Source of the DNA: Pseudomonas sp. QTF5
GTDB taxonomy: Bacteria > Pseudomonadota > Gammaproteobacteria > Pseudomonadales > Pseudomonadaceae
Direction: 5' to 3'
Length of the DNA stretch: 64,000 nucleotides
NCBI RefSeq assembly: GCF_000512695.2
Contig: NZ_AZRW02000009.1
Location: 121,866-185,865 of the forward strand
The first letter of the stretch is position 1; each line of letters starts with the position of its first letter. The notes below the pieces were generated by a model. The model saw only the letters and a program-made list of their open reading frames with translations, did not search any database and was not told the DNA's origin. The translations under genes were made by a program, and so were the position numbers. Positions 51,760-61,215 of this stretch are shown here, piece by piece.

Positions 51760-54095
51760 GCTGCCGGCTCCACGACCGGGGCGGCATGGACTTGGCGTCC
51801 GGCCCATGGCGCCAGGATGAAACTGAACGCCAGGCCGAGGCTTACCGACAGGCCGAAGTTGCTTACCGCCGGCGTGCTGGACACCGCCAGCAAGCCGAAT
51901 GATAACCAAGTGGTCACCGCTGCCAGCAAGGTGCCCAGCAGACTCGCCGCAGCGCCGCCGATCTGTTCGCGCATGAGGATCGCGTAATCGACGCTGATCG
52001 CCGTCACCAGCAGCAGGCCGAACAGGCTGAACAGCGTCAACGGCTGACCGAGCCAACCAAGGCTTGCCAGACTGCACAGGGCCGCCAGCAACGGCAGGGA
52101 GACAATTCGCAGCGCGCCACCGAAACCGAATGGCAGGATCAGCACCAGCACGATCAACACGCAGGAGGCGAGTTTCAATTCAGCGGCGCTGATTTGCGTG
52201 GCGGCGAAAACCTGGTTCAGTTCGCCGAGGCGGTCCACCAGTTCCACACCCGGCAAGTCCAGCGCCTGGACCCGCAGCAGCGTGGGATTGTTCAAGCCTT
52301 GCAGGCTGACCATCGCCGCCACGCCGTCATCGGTCGGCCCCAGCCACAGCGTGCGGTAGGGTTCCGCCAATGGGCCGGCCAGCGCTGCGTCGATGTCTTC
52401 GGTGGGCAGCGCCTGCAACGTTGCCAACTCGGCCTGCAACGCAGCGGCCGGCACGCCGAGGTCGAGCAACGGTTGCCAGAACTGCGGCAGTTTGCTCAGT
52501 GCTTCACGCACTTTGCGCTGTTCGCTTGGCTGGCTGACCAGTTGATTGAGCGACAGATAGCCCTGAAGTTTTTCCAGATTGACCAATTGATCCAGACGCT
52601 CGCTCAGTGCCGTCAGGCGTTCGAGCAACTCCTGCTGATTGGCCGCGCGCACCAGGAAGAACTGGCTGGTAGGTTGATAGCCGGTGATGCGTGCGATGGT
52701 CTGGGCTTCGTCTGTCAGTTGCTGCGGCGTGCCGATCCATTGGCGAATGTCGTTTTTGCTCTGCAACTGCAACAGACCGCCGACACAGAAGGCGATCAGC
52801 AGCGCCAGCAGCACCGGCGTGCGCAAGTATTTCAGCAGCGATTCACGCAGCTCCAGCAACTTCTCGGCGATGCGCAGCGGCCATTGCGCCGGACGTAGAT
52901 CCACGCCCTTGAGCAGCGCCGGCAACAGGCACACTGCCGACAGATAGGCGCCCACCAGGCCGGCAGCGGAGAACACGGCAATTTGGGTCAGGGCCGGAAA
53001 CGGCGTCCAGGCCAGGGCCAGGTAGCCAATGCAACTGGTGATCAGGCTCAGCGTCAGCCCCGGCAGGGTCAGGCGTAACGCCGGCCAGCTGTGCCAGGGT
53101 TTCAGGCTCCAGCTTTTCGAGAGGTAATGCAGTGGGTAATCCACCGCCACGCCGATCAGGCTTGAGCCCAGCACCAGCGTCATCACATGCATGTGACCAA
53201 ACAGCGCCACGCAGGCCACCGCGCCGAACAGCATGCCCACCAGCACCGGGACGAACGCCAACAACACCCGCCAACGCCGGAAGGCCAGCAACAGCAGCAA
53301 CAGAATCCCCATCGTGGCGCCGCCGCCGACCCAGGTCATTTCGCGCGCGGCTTGCCGTTGACCGCTGGCGGCGTACAACAGGCCGCTGGCGGCGAGCAGT
53401 TGCACATCCGACCGGGCGGCTTCTTCGCGACTGTGCTGGAGCAGGTCGGCCACTTGCAGCGGCAGGTTCATGTCGAACGCGTTGCCGGCGGTTCGCGCCC
53501 GCAGCATCACCCAACTCTTGCCGTCGGCATCGGCGACCAGCACACCGCTGCCGATGTCCAGTTGCACCGAGCCGTGTTGCGGCTGGCTGTTCTGGATGCG
53601 CCCGGTCAGGCCGAGCCAGTCGTCTTGGCTCGGCACCAGGCTGAAGCCGGTGAACGGGTCGAACAGGGCTTGTACCCGTTGCTGAATAAAGGCGTCGGGG
53701 TGTTCGATGAGTTGCTGCCGGTCGGCCACGGACAGCATTGCCAATCGGCCTTGCAACAATTGTGTGCGCAGTGCCGGCAAGTCAGCCTGCAGGTTCCACT
53801 GGACCTTTTCGAACACGCCGCTGGCCTGCCACTGCTCGCCGAGTTTTTGCGCCATGGCGATGGCTTGCTGGCGGTCTTTATGGCCGACCAGCACCAGCAT
53901 TTCCCGGTTCAGCGGTTCTTGCATGCGTTGTTCGGCGCGCAGTTCCAGCGCGTCCGGCGCCGTGCCTGGCACCAGTTCCATCAGGTTGGCCGACAGCGGC
54001 GCGTCGTCACGCCATTGCCAGCCGGCGAGCGCGAGCACCGCCAGCAGCAGGATCAGAAACAGCCGCGGCAGCATCCGTTCACTCGGCAAAGTCAT
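51756..54095 (-). CDS. MMPL/RND-family exporter of the polyene operon
   Basis: Large membrane transporter of 779 residues with two blocks of helices (about 250-400 and 635-770) and two large periplasmic domains after helices 1 and 7, the RND/MMPL plan. Proton-relay-type Asp is seen in SVDYAILMRE and GVAVDYPLHYLSKS. It probably moves the lipidated polyene across the inner membrane. The ATG at 54095 has ggag just upstream; the frame-opening ATG at 54107 overlaps further into the LolA-like gene. Confidence 0.92.
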   Translation of the reverse strand: MTLPSERMLPRLFLILLLAVLALAGWQWRDDAPLSANLMELVPGTAPDALELRAEQRMQEPLNREMLVLVGHKDRQQAIAMAQKLGEQWQASGVFEKVQWNLQADLPALRTQLLQGRLAMLSVADRQQLIEHPDAFIQQRVQALFDPFTGFSLVPSQDDWLGLTGRIQNSQPQHGSVQLDIGSGVLVADADGKSWVMLRARTAGNAFDMNLPLQVADLLQHSREEAARSDVQLLAASGLLYAASGQRQAAREMTWVGGGATMGILLLLLLAFRRWRVLLAFVPVLVGMLFGAVACVALFGHMHVMTLVLGSSLIGVAVDYPLHYLSKSWSLKPWHSWPALRLTLPGLTLSLITSCIGYLALAWTPFPALTQIAVFSAAGLVGAYLSAVCLLPALLKGVDLRPAQWPLRIAEKLLELRESLLKYLRTPVLLALLIAFCVGGLLQLQSKNDIRQWIGTPQQLTDEAQTIARITGYQPTSQFFLVRAANQQELLERLTALSERLDQLVNLEKLQGYLSLNQLVSQPSEQRKVREALSKLPQFWQPLLDLGVPAAALQAELATLQALPTEDIDAALAGPLAEPYRTLWLGPTDDGVAAMVSLQGLNNPTLLRVQALDLPGVELVDRLGELNQVFAATQISAAELKLASCVLIVLVLILPFGFGGALRIVSLPLLAALCSLASLGWLGQPLTLFSLFGLLLVTAISVDYAILMREQIGGAAASLLGTLLAAVTTWLSFGLLAVSSTPAVSNFGLSVSLGLAFSFILAPWAGRQVHAAPVVEPAA

Positions 54096-54681
54096 GTTGC
54101 TCCGCATCGCTCAAAGGTTGTAAGCGGGTGCTGTCCTGCATGCGCAACAGGGTTCGGTCACCCTGGGTTTCGAGCAGCTCGATGCTGTGCACCAGTTCGC
54201 CGCCGTCAATGTTGATCTGATTGAACACTTGCTTGAGTAGCATGGAGCGCGGGGTCAGGGTCAGCTTCCAGTTCTGTGCATCGCCGCTCAGCGAAAGCTC
54301 GAAATCCCGTTGCAGGCCACTGCTGTCGCCTTGCAGCACCGCGAGGAACAAGCGGTTCTGCTCGGCGCCGGCGCTCTTGTTCGGCAGCATTTGCCAACCG
54401 TTGGCATCACGCCGGGCAATGCCCTTGTCGCTGATGCGGTAGTCCTGTTGCAGCGGGGTTTTCAGCAACCAGAGCAGACCATGGTTTTTTGCCAAAACGA
54501 AGGTGCCCTTGCTGGTCAGCGGCTGGGGCAGGGCGCGCAGGTGTTTTTCCTGGATGAAGCTGCCGTGGATCACATCGGGTTTGGCCAGTTGATCGCTGAG
54601 CTGTTGCAGATCGAAGGCCTGCGCCAATGATGAGAGCCCGAGCAACGCTAAAGCGCCGAGGTATTTGAACAGCGAATTCAT
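54079..54681 (-). CDS. LolA-like outer-membrane carrier of the polyene operon
   Basis: Periplasmic protein of 200 residues. Signal peptide ends AQAF (about 22). The rest has the LolA-type half-barrel signature (LSDQLAKPDVIHGSFIQEKHLRALPQPLTSKG, cited here by its start and end: residues about 28-60). It would shuttle a hydrophobic cargo, here probably the pigment-lipid, between membranes. Together with the MMPL pump and the DUF3261 lipoprotein it forms the export branch. It overlaps the thioesterase gene by four bases. Confidence 0.88.
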   Translation of the reverse strand: MNSLFKYLGALALLGLSSLAQAFDLQQLSDQLAKPDVIHGSFIQEKHLRALPQPLTSKGTFVLAKNHGLLWLLKTPLQQDYRISDKGIARRDANGWQMLPNKSAGAEQNRLFLAVLQGDSSGLQRDFELSLSGDAQNWKLTLTPRSMLLKQVFNQINIDGGELVHSIELLETQGDRTLLRMQDSTRLQPLSDAEQHDFAE

Positions 54682-55103
54682 GGCAGCATCCTTTCAACCG
54701 CGTCGGTGAACACCTTCGGTGAAGCCAACTGCATTTCGCGGCTGCTCATGTCGACGGCGACCTGCACGGAACAGGCGCGGGTCAGGCGCTCGCCGGTGGC
54801 CAGATCGCTGATCAGATAACTGATCTTCAGGCGGTTTTCCCACTCCACCAGGTTGGCGCGCACATTCAGCTTCTGGCCGAACACGGCACCGCGCACATAG
54901 CGCAGCTGCAAATCGATCACTGGCCACGCGTAACCCGACGCCACCATGGCGTCGTAGTTGTGGCCGATCGTGTCCAGCAACGCACAGCGGGCGACTTCCA
55001 GGTATTTGACGTAATGGCCGTGCCAGACCACGTTCATGGTGTCGACGTCAAAAAACGGTACGAGGATTTCCGTGTCGGTGTGAAGCACTCCCTTGCTACG
55101 CAT
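54678..55103 (-). CDS. 4HBT-type acyl thioesterase of the polyene operon
   Basis: Hot-dog thioesterase of 141 residues of the 4-hydroxybenzoyl-CoA thioesterase family. The signature VPFFDVDTMNVVWHGHYVKYLE contains the catalytic Asp (about residue 15-17) and the conserved His/Tyr. It may release the finished polyenoic acid or edit stalled chains. The ATG at 55103 (MRSKGVLHTDTEI) overlaps the lyase gene by 8 bases; the longer upstream frame is rejected. Confidence 0.9.
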   Translation of the reverse strand: MRSKGVLHTDTEILVPFFDVDTMNVVWHGHYVKYLEVARCALLDTIGHNYDAMVASGYAWPVIDLQLRYVRGAVFGQKLNVRANLVEWENRLKISYLISDLATGERLTRACSVQVAVDMSSREMQLASPKVFTDAVERMLP

Positions 55104-56640
55104 GCAGCCTCCAGTGTTGTTCGGCGATGCGTTGCAGGCACAGGCGCAATTCGCCTTCCAGGGCACGGTCTTCGATGACCGGCGGGAAGTCCTTGGCCAA
55201 TTCTTCATGCATCGCGGCCAGGGCCGGTGGCAGTGGACGCGCGTCTTCAGCCTGGCCGCGCAGCCAGACGCCTTGGTTGGCGGCCAGCAGCGTGGCGGCG
55301 GCGACCTGTTCGGTCAGCTCCAGCACGCGGATGGCGTCGCGGGCGGCGATGGTGCCCATGCTGACTTTGTCCTGGTTGTGGCACTCGGTGGAGCGCGAGA
55401 AGACGCTGGCCGGCATGGTGTTTTTCAGGGCTTCGGCGGTCCAGGCGCTGGTGCCGATCTGCACGGCCTTGAAGCCGTGGTTGAGCATCGCGCGGTCGGC
55501 GGTGGCGCCAGAAAGGTTGCTCGGCAAACCATGGTTGTAACGCTCGTCCACCAGCAGCGCGAGCTGACGATCAAGCAAATCGGCGACGTTGGCCACCAGG
55601 GTTTTCAGGCTGTCCATGGCGAAGGCGATATGGCCGCCGTAGAAGTGCCCGCCGTGCAGCACGCGTTCGGCTTCGGCGTCGATGATCGGGTTGTCGTTGG
55701 CGCTGTTGAGTTCGATCTCGATGAACGAGCGCAGCCAGTTCAGGCTGTCGGCCAGCACACCGAGCACGTGCGGCGCACAACGCAGGGAGTAACGGTCTTG
55801 CAAGCGATGCAGCGGTGCGGTCGGCGCATCGATCGCCAAATCCTTGCGCAGCCACGCGGCGACTTGCATCTGCCCTGGATGAGGTTTGGCGGCGAACAGA
55901 CGCTCGTCGAAATGCTCCGGGTTGCCCTGTAAAGCGACCACGTTCAGTGCGGTGATGCGCGTGGCCAGTTGCAGCAGGTAATCGGCGCGAGCGTAAGCGA
56001 GGCAGGCGAGGCCAGTCATCACGGCGGTGCCGTTCATCAGCGCCAGCGCTTCTTTGGGGCGCAATACCAGCGGTTCCCAGCCCAGTTCGCGGTGCACGTC
56101 GGCGGCTTGCCGACGCTCGCCACGGAACATTACTTCGCGCTCGCCGGACAAGGTCGCGGCAACGTAGGACAGCGGCGTCAGGTCACCGCTGGCGCCCACC
56201 GAACCTTCTTCCGGAATCAGCGGCAGGATGTCGTGTTCGAGGAAGGCTTGCAGGCGCTCCAGCAACTCCACGCGTACCCCGGAAACGCCGTGGCACAGCG
56301 ACTGCAAACGCGCCGCCAGCACCGCGCGGGTGGCTTGGGCGTCGAGCAGTTTGCCCAGGCCGCAGCCGTGGAAGGTATACAGATGGCGGGGCAGGGCTTC
56401 GACGTGGTGCAGCGGCACCGCCACCACACAGGAATCGCCATAACCGGTGGTCACGCCATAGATCACGCCTTCCTTGTCCAGTAGGGAATCAAGGAACTGC
56501 GGGCCCTTGGCGATGCGCTGGCGAAACTCGGGGTCGCCTTGCAACTGCGTCGGCACCTGACGGTTGGCCAGGGCCAGCACGTCTTCGATGCGCAAAGGGA
56601 GTTCGCCGAAGGTTACCGGCTCAAGCGTTGGCGTCGTCAT
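55096..56640 (-). CDS. MIO-type aromatic amino acid/histidine ammonia-lyase
   Basis: Ammonia-lyase of 514 residues (HutH/PAL/TAL family). Ala150-Ser151-Gly152 in GASGDLTPLSYVAA cyclise to the MIO electrophile; the catalytic Tyr is in IYGVTTGYGDS (about 61). At the position that separates His, Phe and Tyr lyases (Ser-His, Phe-Leu or His-Leu) it has Phe90-His91 in LYTFHGCG, so its substrate cannot be assigned simply. In this operon it most likely makes an aryl-acrylate starter, such as a coumarate or cinnamate. It overlaps the downstream-reading acyltransferase gene by 20 bases. Confidence 0.92.
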   Translation of the reverse strand: MTTPTLEPVTFGELPLRIEDVLALANRQVPTQLQGDPEFRQRIAKGPQFLDSLLDKEGVIYGVTTGYGDSCVVAVPLHHVEALPRHLYTFHGCGLGKLLDAQATRAVLAARLQSLCHGVSGVRVELLERLQAFLEHDILPLIPEEGSVGASGDLTPLSYVAATLSGEREVMFRGERRQAADVHRELGWEPLVLRPKEALALMNGTAVMTGLACLAYARADYLLQLATRITALNVVALQGNPEHFDERLFAAKPHPGQMQVAAWLRKDLAIDAPTAPLHRLQDRYSLRCAPHVLGVLADSLNWLRSFIEIELNSANDNPIIDAEAERVLHGGHFYGGHIAFAMDSLKTLVANVADLLDRQLALLVDERYNHGLPSNLSGATADRAMLNHGFKAVQIGTSAWTAEALKNTMPASVFSRSTECHNQDKVSMGTIAARDAIRVLELTEQVAAATLLAANQGVWLRGQAEDARPLPPALAAMHEELAKDFPPVIEDRALEGELRLCLQRIAEQHWRLHA

Positions 56641-57568
56641 CGGTCTTCCAGAAAGGGTAAAAGTTGAACCATTGTTGGGGCGCTTCGAGGCAATAGTGAC
56701 CCAGGCGTTCGGCGTAGCGGGAGGCCCACTGATGAATGACCTGTTCGCGGTCGCTGCGTTTCCAGACGATGGCGTCGGCGAACGGTTCGAGGGTCAGTCG
56801 ATAGTTGCCCGTGGGTTTCTTCAGGCACAGCATCAGGTTGATCGGGCATTTCAGCAGACCGGCCAGCAACCAAGGGCCTTGCGGGAAGGCTGCTTGATGG
56901 CCGAGAAAGTCCACTGTCACGCTGCGCCCGCCATGCAGCGGCACGCGGTCGCCAGCAATCGCCAGCCATTCGCCGCGCTCCAGGCGTTCATGCAGTTGCA
57001 GCATGATCACCGGGTCCAGCTCGCTGACCTGGATCAGCCGCAGATTGGTCGCCCCGGCTTCGCCCAGCAGACGGTTGAATTGTTCGGCGTGCTTGGTATG
57101 CACCAGCACGTTCATGGTGACTTTCTCACCGATCTCGGCCAGCGCCCGGCAGACCTCGAGATTGCCCAGGTGCGCACCTACCAGCATTTGCCCACGAGTG
57201 CCGCGCAGTTGATTGCGCAGCAGCGCCGGGTCGATGATTTCGATTTGATCGATGCTTAGCTTGCCGTTCCACACGTCCAGTTTGTCGAGCATGGAGTCGG
57301 CGAAGGCCATGAACTGGCCAAACACCCGCCAATGGGTCGGCCGCAATTCGCTACGACCGCTCCAGTCGGCAAGCCGCTGCTGGTATTGCCAGGCGCTTTG
57401 ACGGGCGCTGCGCCCGAACAGGAAAAAGTACAGCACGATGCCGTACAGCAGCGGGCTCAACAACCGACGGCCCAAGACTTTTGCGCAAAGCGCAGTGAAT
57501 TTCATCAGCCAGAAACTGCCGCGCTCTTCACGGTCGGCCCAGTGCTGTTTGTCTGCGTTGTCGCTCAT
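56621..57568 (-). CDS. LpxL-like acyltransferase of the polyene operon
   Basis: Membrane-associated acyltransferase of 315 residues of the lauroyl/myristoyltransferase family. HX4E motif GAHLGNLEV (His about 133) and an N-terminal hydrophobic segment (LLSPLLYGIVLYFFLFG). It would transfer an acyl or the aryl polyenoyl group to the carrier. The ATG at 57568 (MSDNADKQHW) overlaps the glycosyltransferase stop by four bases. In some clusters these two functions are fused into one protein; here they are split but coupled. Confidence 0.9.
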   Translation of the reverse strand: MSDNADKQHWADREERGSFWLMKFTALCAKVLGRRLLSPLLYGIVLYFFLFGRSARQSAWQYQQRLADWSGRSELRPTHWRVFGQFMAFADSMLDKLDVWNGKLSIDQIEIIDPALLRNQLRGTRGQMLVGAHLGNLEVCRALAEIGEKVTMNVLVHTKHAEQFNRLLGEAGATNLRLIQVSELDPVIMLQLHERLERGEWLAIAGDRVPLHGGRSVTVDFLGHQAAFPQGPWLLAGLLKCPINLMLCLKKPTGNYRLTLEPFADAIVWKRSDREQVIHQWASRYAERLGHYCLEAPQQWFNFYPFWKTDDDANA

Positions 57569-58299
57569 GCTCGCCACCGTCGCCAGAGGATCACCGGTGC
57601 CCGCAGTAACATGCCGAAGAATAGCCGGGTGTGCATGCCCGAAATCAGTACGTTGTCGTGGAACAGGCGGAAATGCGAGACGCCATCCAGCGGGTAATGG
57701 ACCCTGGTTCTCAGCCACTGCATCGGCTGATTGCGCCAGGCCAGACGCACCAGGATGTCGGAGTCGAAGTCCATGCGTTTGCCGATTCTGGCCGAGTCGA
57801 TCAGGGCCAGGGTTGGCGGTAATGGGTAGACGCGGAAGCCGCACATGGAATCGCGAATTTGCAACGACAGGGTGTTGATCCAGACCATCACATGAGTCAG
57901 GTACCGGGCGTACAAACGACCTTTCGGCACGCTGGCGTCGTATTGCGGATACCCGCAGATTACCGCCTCAGGATGGGTGCGCGAATGCTCGATGAAGATT
58001 TTGACGTCTTGCAGGTCGTGCTGGCCGTCGGCGTCCACCTGCAAGGCATGGCTGAAGCCCAGGCGCGAGGCTTCCCGCAGACCGGTCATTACCGCGCCGC
58101 CCTTGCCCTGATTGACGGTGAGCCTGATCAGGTAAACCCTGTCGCGCTGTGCCAGTTGGTCAAGCACCTTGGCACAGGCCGGGCTGCTGGCATCGTCCAC
58201 CAGAATGCACGGCAGGCCACTGGCAAGCAGCGCATCGAGCACGGCGGTGATTGCGGTTTCGTGGTTGTAGACCGGGATTACGGCGCAGGGGTTATGCAT
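57565..58299 (-). CDS. Family 2 glycosyltransferase of the polyene operon
   Basis: Inverting GT2 enzyme of 244 residues. CAVIPVYNHETAI opens the nucleotide-sugar fold; DDASSPA and the DxD-like VDADGQHD bind the donor and metal. It ends with a hydrophobic stretch. It may glycosylate the lipid or pigment head. The ATG at 58299 (MHNPCAVIPVYN) is the domain start; the upstream open frame runs into a REP element. Confidence 0.9.
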   Translation of the reverse strand: MHNPCAVIPVYNHETAITAVLDALLASGLPCILVDDASSPACAKVLDQLAQRDRVYLIRLTVNQGKGGAVMTGLREASRLGFSHALQVDADGQHDLQDVKIFIEHSRTHPEAVICGYPQYDASVPKGRLYARYLTHVMVWINTLSLQIRDSMCGFRVYPLPPTLALIDSARIGKRMDFDSDILVRLAWRNQPMQWLRTRVHYPLDGVSHFRLFHDNVLISGMHTRLFFGMLLRAPVILWRRWRA

Positions 58300-58341
58300 G
58301 GTCAGAAACCTCCACAGAACCCTTGTTGTGAGGGCGTTCAC

Positions 58342-58452
58342 TGTGGCGAGGGAGCTTGCTCCCGTTCGAGTGCGAAGCGCTCGCAATGAAGTCTGCATCG
58401 GTTGATTTTGGGGCCGCTTCGCAGCCCAGCGGGAGCAAGCTCCCTCGCCACA
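58342..58452. repeat. REP doublet inside the polyene operon, ctgtggcgagggagcttgctcccg family
   Basis: Inverted arms tgtggcgagggagcttgctc (58342-) and gagcaagctccctcgccaca (ending 58452). Fourth REP subtype of the window. It fills the only sizeable gap (155 bases) in the operon, two bases after the ligase-dehydratase stop and before the glycosyltransferase. Confidence 0.87.
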
Positions 58453-58454
58453 GG

Positions 58455-60137
58455 TTATGCATCGCCTGAGGCCTCCAGCAAAATCCGCCCGCTGGAGCAG
58501 GTGGCGGTTTCATTGCGATAGGCGAAATACAATTTACTGCGCGCCGAGTCGAAGCGCAGGTGCAACTGGATTTCATCACCGGGACGCACCAGTTGCTGAA
58601 ATTTCAGCACTTCCATACCGGCGAATTTTGCCGGCAGGTCCATCAATTGCTGACCCAGGCTCAGCGCCCAATCCACCTGCACCACGCCGGGCAATACCGG
58701 CGCCCGGGGGAAATGGCCGCTGAAATAGGCCAGGTCTGGCGGGACGGCCAGTTGCAGGCTCCATTCCCCCTCGACTTCGACCTGCTCCAGCACTTGCGGT
58801 GCCTTTGGCCGAGGCGCCAACAGCAAGGCTTCAACTTCGGCCTGGGGTAGTTTGCCTTGCGCGTTCAGCGGCAGCTGCCGCAACAAGCGCCAGCGGCGTG
58901 GCAGGGCCAGCGTTTCACAATGTTGACTCAGATGCTGACGCAAGGCTTGAGTGAGGCTGCGTCGACCCTGATTGCGCAAGGCACGCAGGCCTCGCTCGCT
59001 GAGTACCAGCAGCGCACCCAATGAGGCGCGGTTTTCCTGAACCACACCGAGGCGTGCTTCGGCGACCCAGGCGTGAGCCATCAGCGCTTGTTCGAGCATC
59101 GGCAGCGAGATACGTTTTTCTTCCAGTTTGACGATTCGGTCCAGCCGTCCCAACAGCTCGAAACGGCCGTCGGCGGCGATGCGCGCGGCATCGGCGGTGT
59201 GTTCGATATGGCCGGCCGGCAAATACGGTGAGGCGATCAGCAGGGCGCCATCGCTGTCCTGGCTCAGCGCCACGTCGGCGAAGGGCTGCCAGAGATTCTG
59301 GCCCTGACGCCAGGCGATGCCGCCGGTTTCCGAGCTGCCGAAAATTTCGGTCGGCCATTGTTGCAGGCGTTCATACAAGCTTTGCGCCGCTTCGGCGGGC
59401 AATGCACCACCGGAAGAGAACACTCGGCGCACCGCGCTCAGCGCTGGCCAGTCGAGGTTGTCGCCCATGCGTTTGAGCAGCGCCGGGCTGGCGACCCAGG
59501 CGAAGGCCGGGTGTTCGCGGCTGGCGCGCTGCAGGTCTTCCGGGAAGGCCAGTTGTTTACGCACGAACGAACGCCCGGCGCACAGCGGCCACAGCACCCG
59601 AAACAGCAAGCCGTAGATGTGCTGCGTGGCGACGCTGCCGATGATGCAGGCCTCGCCCAGATCTGCGCCCCACAGGTGCTCCAGCGCTTCGACTTCATTG
59701 GCCAGTTGGCGCAGGGTTTTGTCGATGCGCTTGGGTTCGCCACTGGAGCCGGAGGTGCACAGGCTCAGCTGACAGCGATCCAGATCCAGGGGGCTGGCTG
59801 GCAGGGGTGAATGCTGATAATCGCTCAGGTGCGCGTCGTCGGCCTGATCGGTCAGCCACAGATCGACCTCGGTCGACCAGCGCTGGCGAGTCTGTGCTTG
59901 CAGGTCGGCGGGCAGCAGTACGCTGACCCCGGCACGCCAGGCGCCGAGCAGGGCAATGGCCAGGTCGGCGGCGTCTTCAAGGTGCACGGCGATGCGCTGT
60001 ACCCCCTGAGCTTGCAGGCCGGCAGCCAGGCTCAAGGCCTGTTCGCACAATTGCGCGTGATTCAACGCCGGTTCCACCGTCACGGCACGGTCCGGCTGAG
60101 CCTTGAGCAACAGTTGCTCAAGTGTTATCCAATTCAT
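58455..60137 (-). CDS. AMP-dependent acyl ligase fused to a hot-dog dehydratase
   Basis: Two-domain protein of 560 residues. The first about 450 residues are an ANL ligase: the P-loop-like [31 protein letters not shown], and the hinge/Lys end [10 protein letters not shown]. It would activate the aryl starter and load it on an ACP. The last about 95 residues are a hot-dog dehydratase-like domain ([25 protein letters not shown], whose His lies in SGHFPRAP). Separate genes for these functions occur in other aryl polyene clusters. The ATG at 60137 ([15 protein letters not shown]) overlaps the upstream stop by four bases. Confidence 0.9.
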   Translation of the reverse strand: MNWITLEQLLLKAQPDRAVTVEPALNHAQLCEQALSLAAGLQAQGVQRIAVHLEDAADLAIALLGAWRAGVSVLLPADLQAQTRQRWSTEVDLWLTDQADDAHLSDYQHSPLPASPLDLDRCQLSLCTSGSSGEPKRIDKTLRQLANEVEALEHLWGADLGEACIIGSVATQHIYGLLFRVLWPLCAGRSFVRKQLAFPEDLQRASREHPAFAWVASPALLKRMGDNLDWPALSAVRRVFSSGGALPAEAAQSLYERLQQWPTEIFGSSETGGIAWRQGQNLWQPFADVALSQDSDGALLIASPYLPAGHIEHTADAARIAADGRFELLGRLDRIVKLEEKRISLPMLEQALMAHAWVAEARLGVVQENRASLGALLVLSERGLRALRNQGRRSLTQALRQHLSQHCETLALPRRWRLLRQLPLNAQGKLPQAEVEALLLAPRPKAPQVLEQVEVEGEWSLQLAVPPDLAYFSGHFPRAPVLPGVVQVDWALSLGQQLMDLPAKFAGMEVLKFQQLVRPGDEIQLHLRFDSARSKLYFAYRNETATCSSGRILLEASGDA

Positions 60138-60679
60138 GGGCGGCCTCTTACCCGTTGTCGTATGAGCCATTCAATGGCAAACATCAGGCCGATCAATCCA
60201 TAGGAGATCAGGCCGGTGTACAACATCCACCAACTCAGCGGCGCCCAAAGGGTCAGGGCGGCGGCGCACAAGCCGTTGCAGAGAAAAAACACGCTCCAGG
60301 CAATCGTCACCTGGCGGGTATAGCGAATAGCCCTGGCCGGTAATTCCGGTTCTCGCAGACGGGCCAGGCGTTCGATCATCGGTGGGCCGTATTTCAGGCT
60401 CAGGCCGAACAGCACCAGCATGAACGCGCTGATCAGCACCGGGTACCAGCGCAGCAGTACCGGGCTGTCGAATAGCGCCAGCAGCAGGCAAAACCCAATG
60501 GCGACTGTGGCCATCCACAGGCTTCCGGGGCGCCGCTCGCCGGTCAGCGCTCGCGCCAGCCACAGGCTACCCAGCAGCAGACCGAACTGCCACGGGGCAA
60601 AATGTTCCATGCCGAAATACACCGCGAAGGGGTAAAGCAGGCCTGCCAGCAGCAGGCCGAGGCCGATCAGTCGACTCAT
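60134..60679 (-). CDS. COG4648-type membrane protein of the polyene operon
   Basis: Inner-membrane protein of 181 residues with five to six helices (for example residues 5-22, 30-46, 54-71, 78-96, 125-145, 147-168). No enzymatic motif is visible. The family is a regular member of aryl polyene clusters with no established function; its place between the ACPs and the ligase suggests membrane anchoring of the synthesis complex. Overlaps both neighbours by four bases. Confidence 0.82.
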   Translation of the reverse strand: MSRLIGLGLLLAGLLYPFAVYFGMEHFAPWQFGLLLGSLWLARALTGERRPGSLWMATVAIGFCLLLALFDSPVLLRWYPVLISAFMLVLFGLSLKYGPPMIERLARLREPELPARAIRYTRQVTIAWSVFFLCNGLCAAALTLWAPLSWWMLYTGLISYGLIGLMFAIEWLIRQRVRGRP

Positions 60680-60930
60680 GCGGCCGGTTGAACCAGACGG
60701 TAGACCGCCTCGACCACGTCGCTGACGGTACGCACCGATTTGAATTCTTCGGCAGCGATTTTCTTGCCGGTCTGGCGTTTGATGTGATCGATCAGGTCGA
60801 CCGCATCGATGCTGTCGATTTCCAGATCCTGATACAGGTTGGACCCCAGACTGATGCGCTCGGGCTCCAGCTCGAAGAGTTCGACCAGAGCACCGCGCAG
60901 GGTATTGAAAATATCGTCACGAGTTTGCAT
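60676..60930 (-). CDS. Acyl carrier protein 2 of the polyene operon
   Basis: Acyl carrier protein of 84 residues. The phosphopantetheine attachment Ser40 is in LEIDSIDAVDL. It is acidic in helix II (EIDSIDAVDLIDHI), where ketosynthases dock. One of two ACPs; probably one carries the starter and the other the growing chain. It lies 9 bases after the first ACP gene. Confidence 0.93.
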   Translation of the reverse strand: MQTRDDIFNTLRGALVELFELEPERISLGSNLYQDLEIDSIDAVDLIDHIKRQTGKKIAAEEFKSVRTVSDVVEAVYRLVQPAA

Positions 60931-60939
60931 GGTCCGGTC

Positions 60940-61215
60940 TCAAGCTGCCTGTTTTGCAGTGACGAACGCCGCAAGGCTCGCCACGTTGGTGAAGTGATTA
61001 CGGGTGTCCTTGGCGTCGGCATCGATTTTGATGCCGTACCTTTTCTGGATCGCCAAACCGAGTTCCAGGGCGTCTACCGAGTCCAGGCCCAGGCCTTCGC
61101 CGAACAGTGTCTGGTCATCGCCAATGTCGTCGACGCTGATGTCTTCGAGGCCCAGAGCTTCGATGATCAACTCTTTGATTTCCAGCATCAGGCTATTAGG
61201 TTGCAGATCGCTCAT
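60940..61215 (-). CDS. Acyl carrier protein 1 of the polyene operon
   Basis: Acyl carrier protein of 91 residues with Ser46 in LGLDSVDALELGL as the phosphopantetheine site. It differs clearly from the second ACP (GLDSVDAL against EIDSIDAV), which supports separate roles. It overlaps the acyltransferase gene by 20 bases. Confidence 0.93.
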   Translation of the reverse strand: MSDLQPNSLMLEIKELIIEALGLEDISVDDIGDDQTLFGEGLGLDSVDALELGLAIQKRYGIKIDADAKDTRNHFTNVASLAAFVTAKQAA

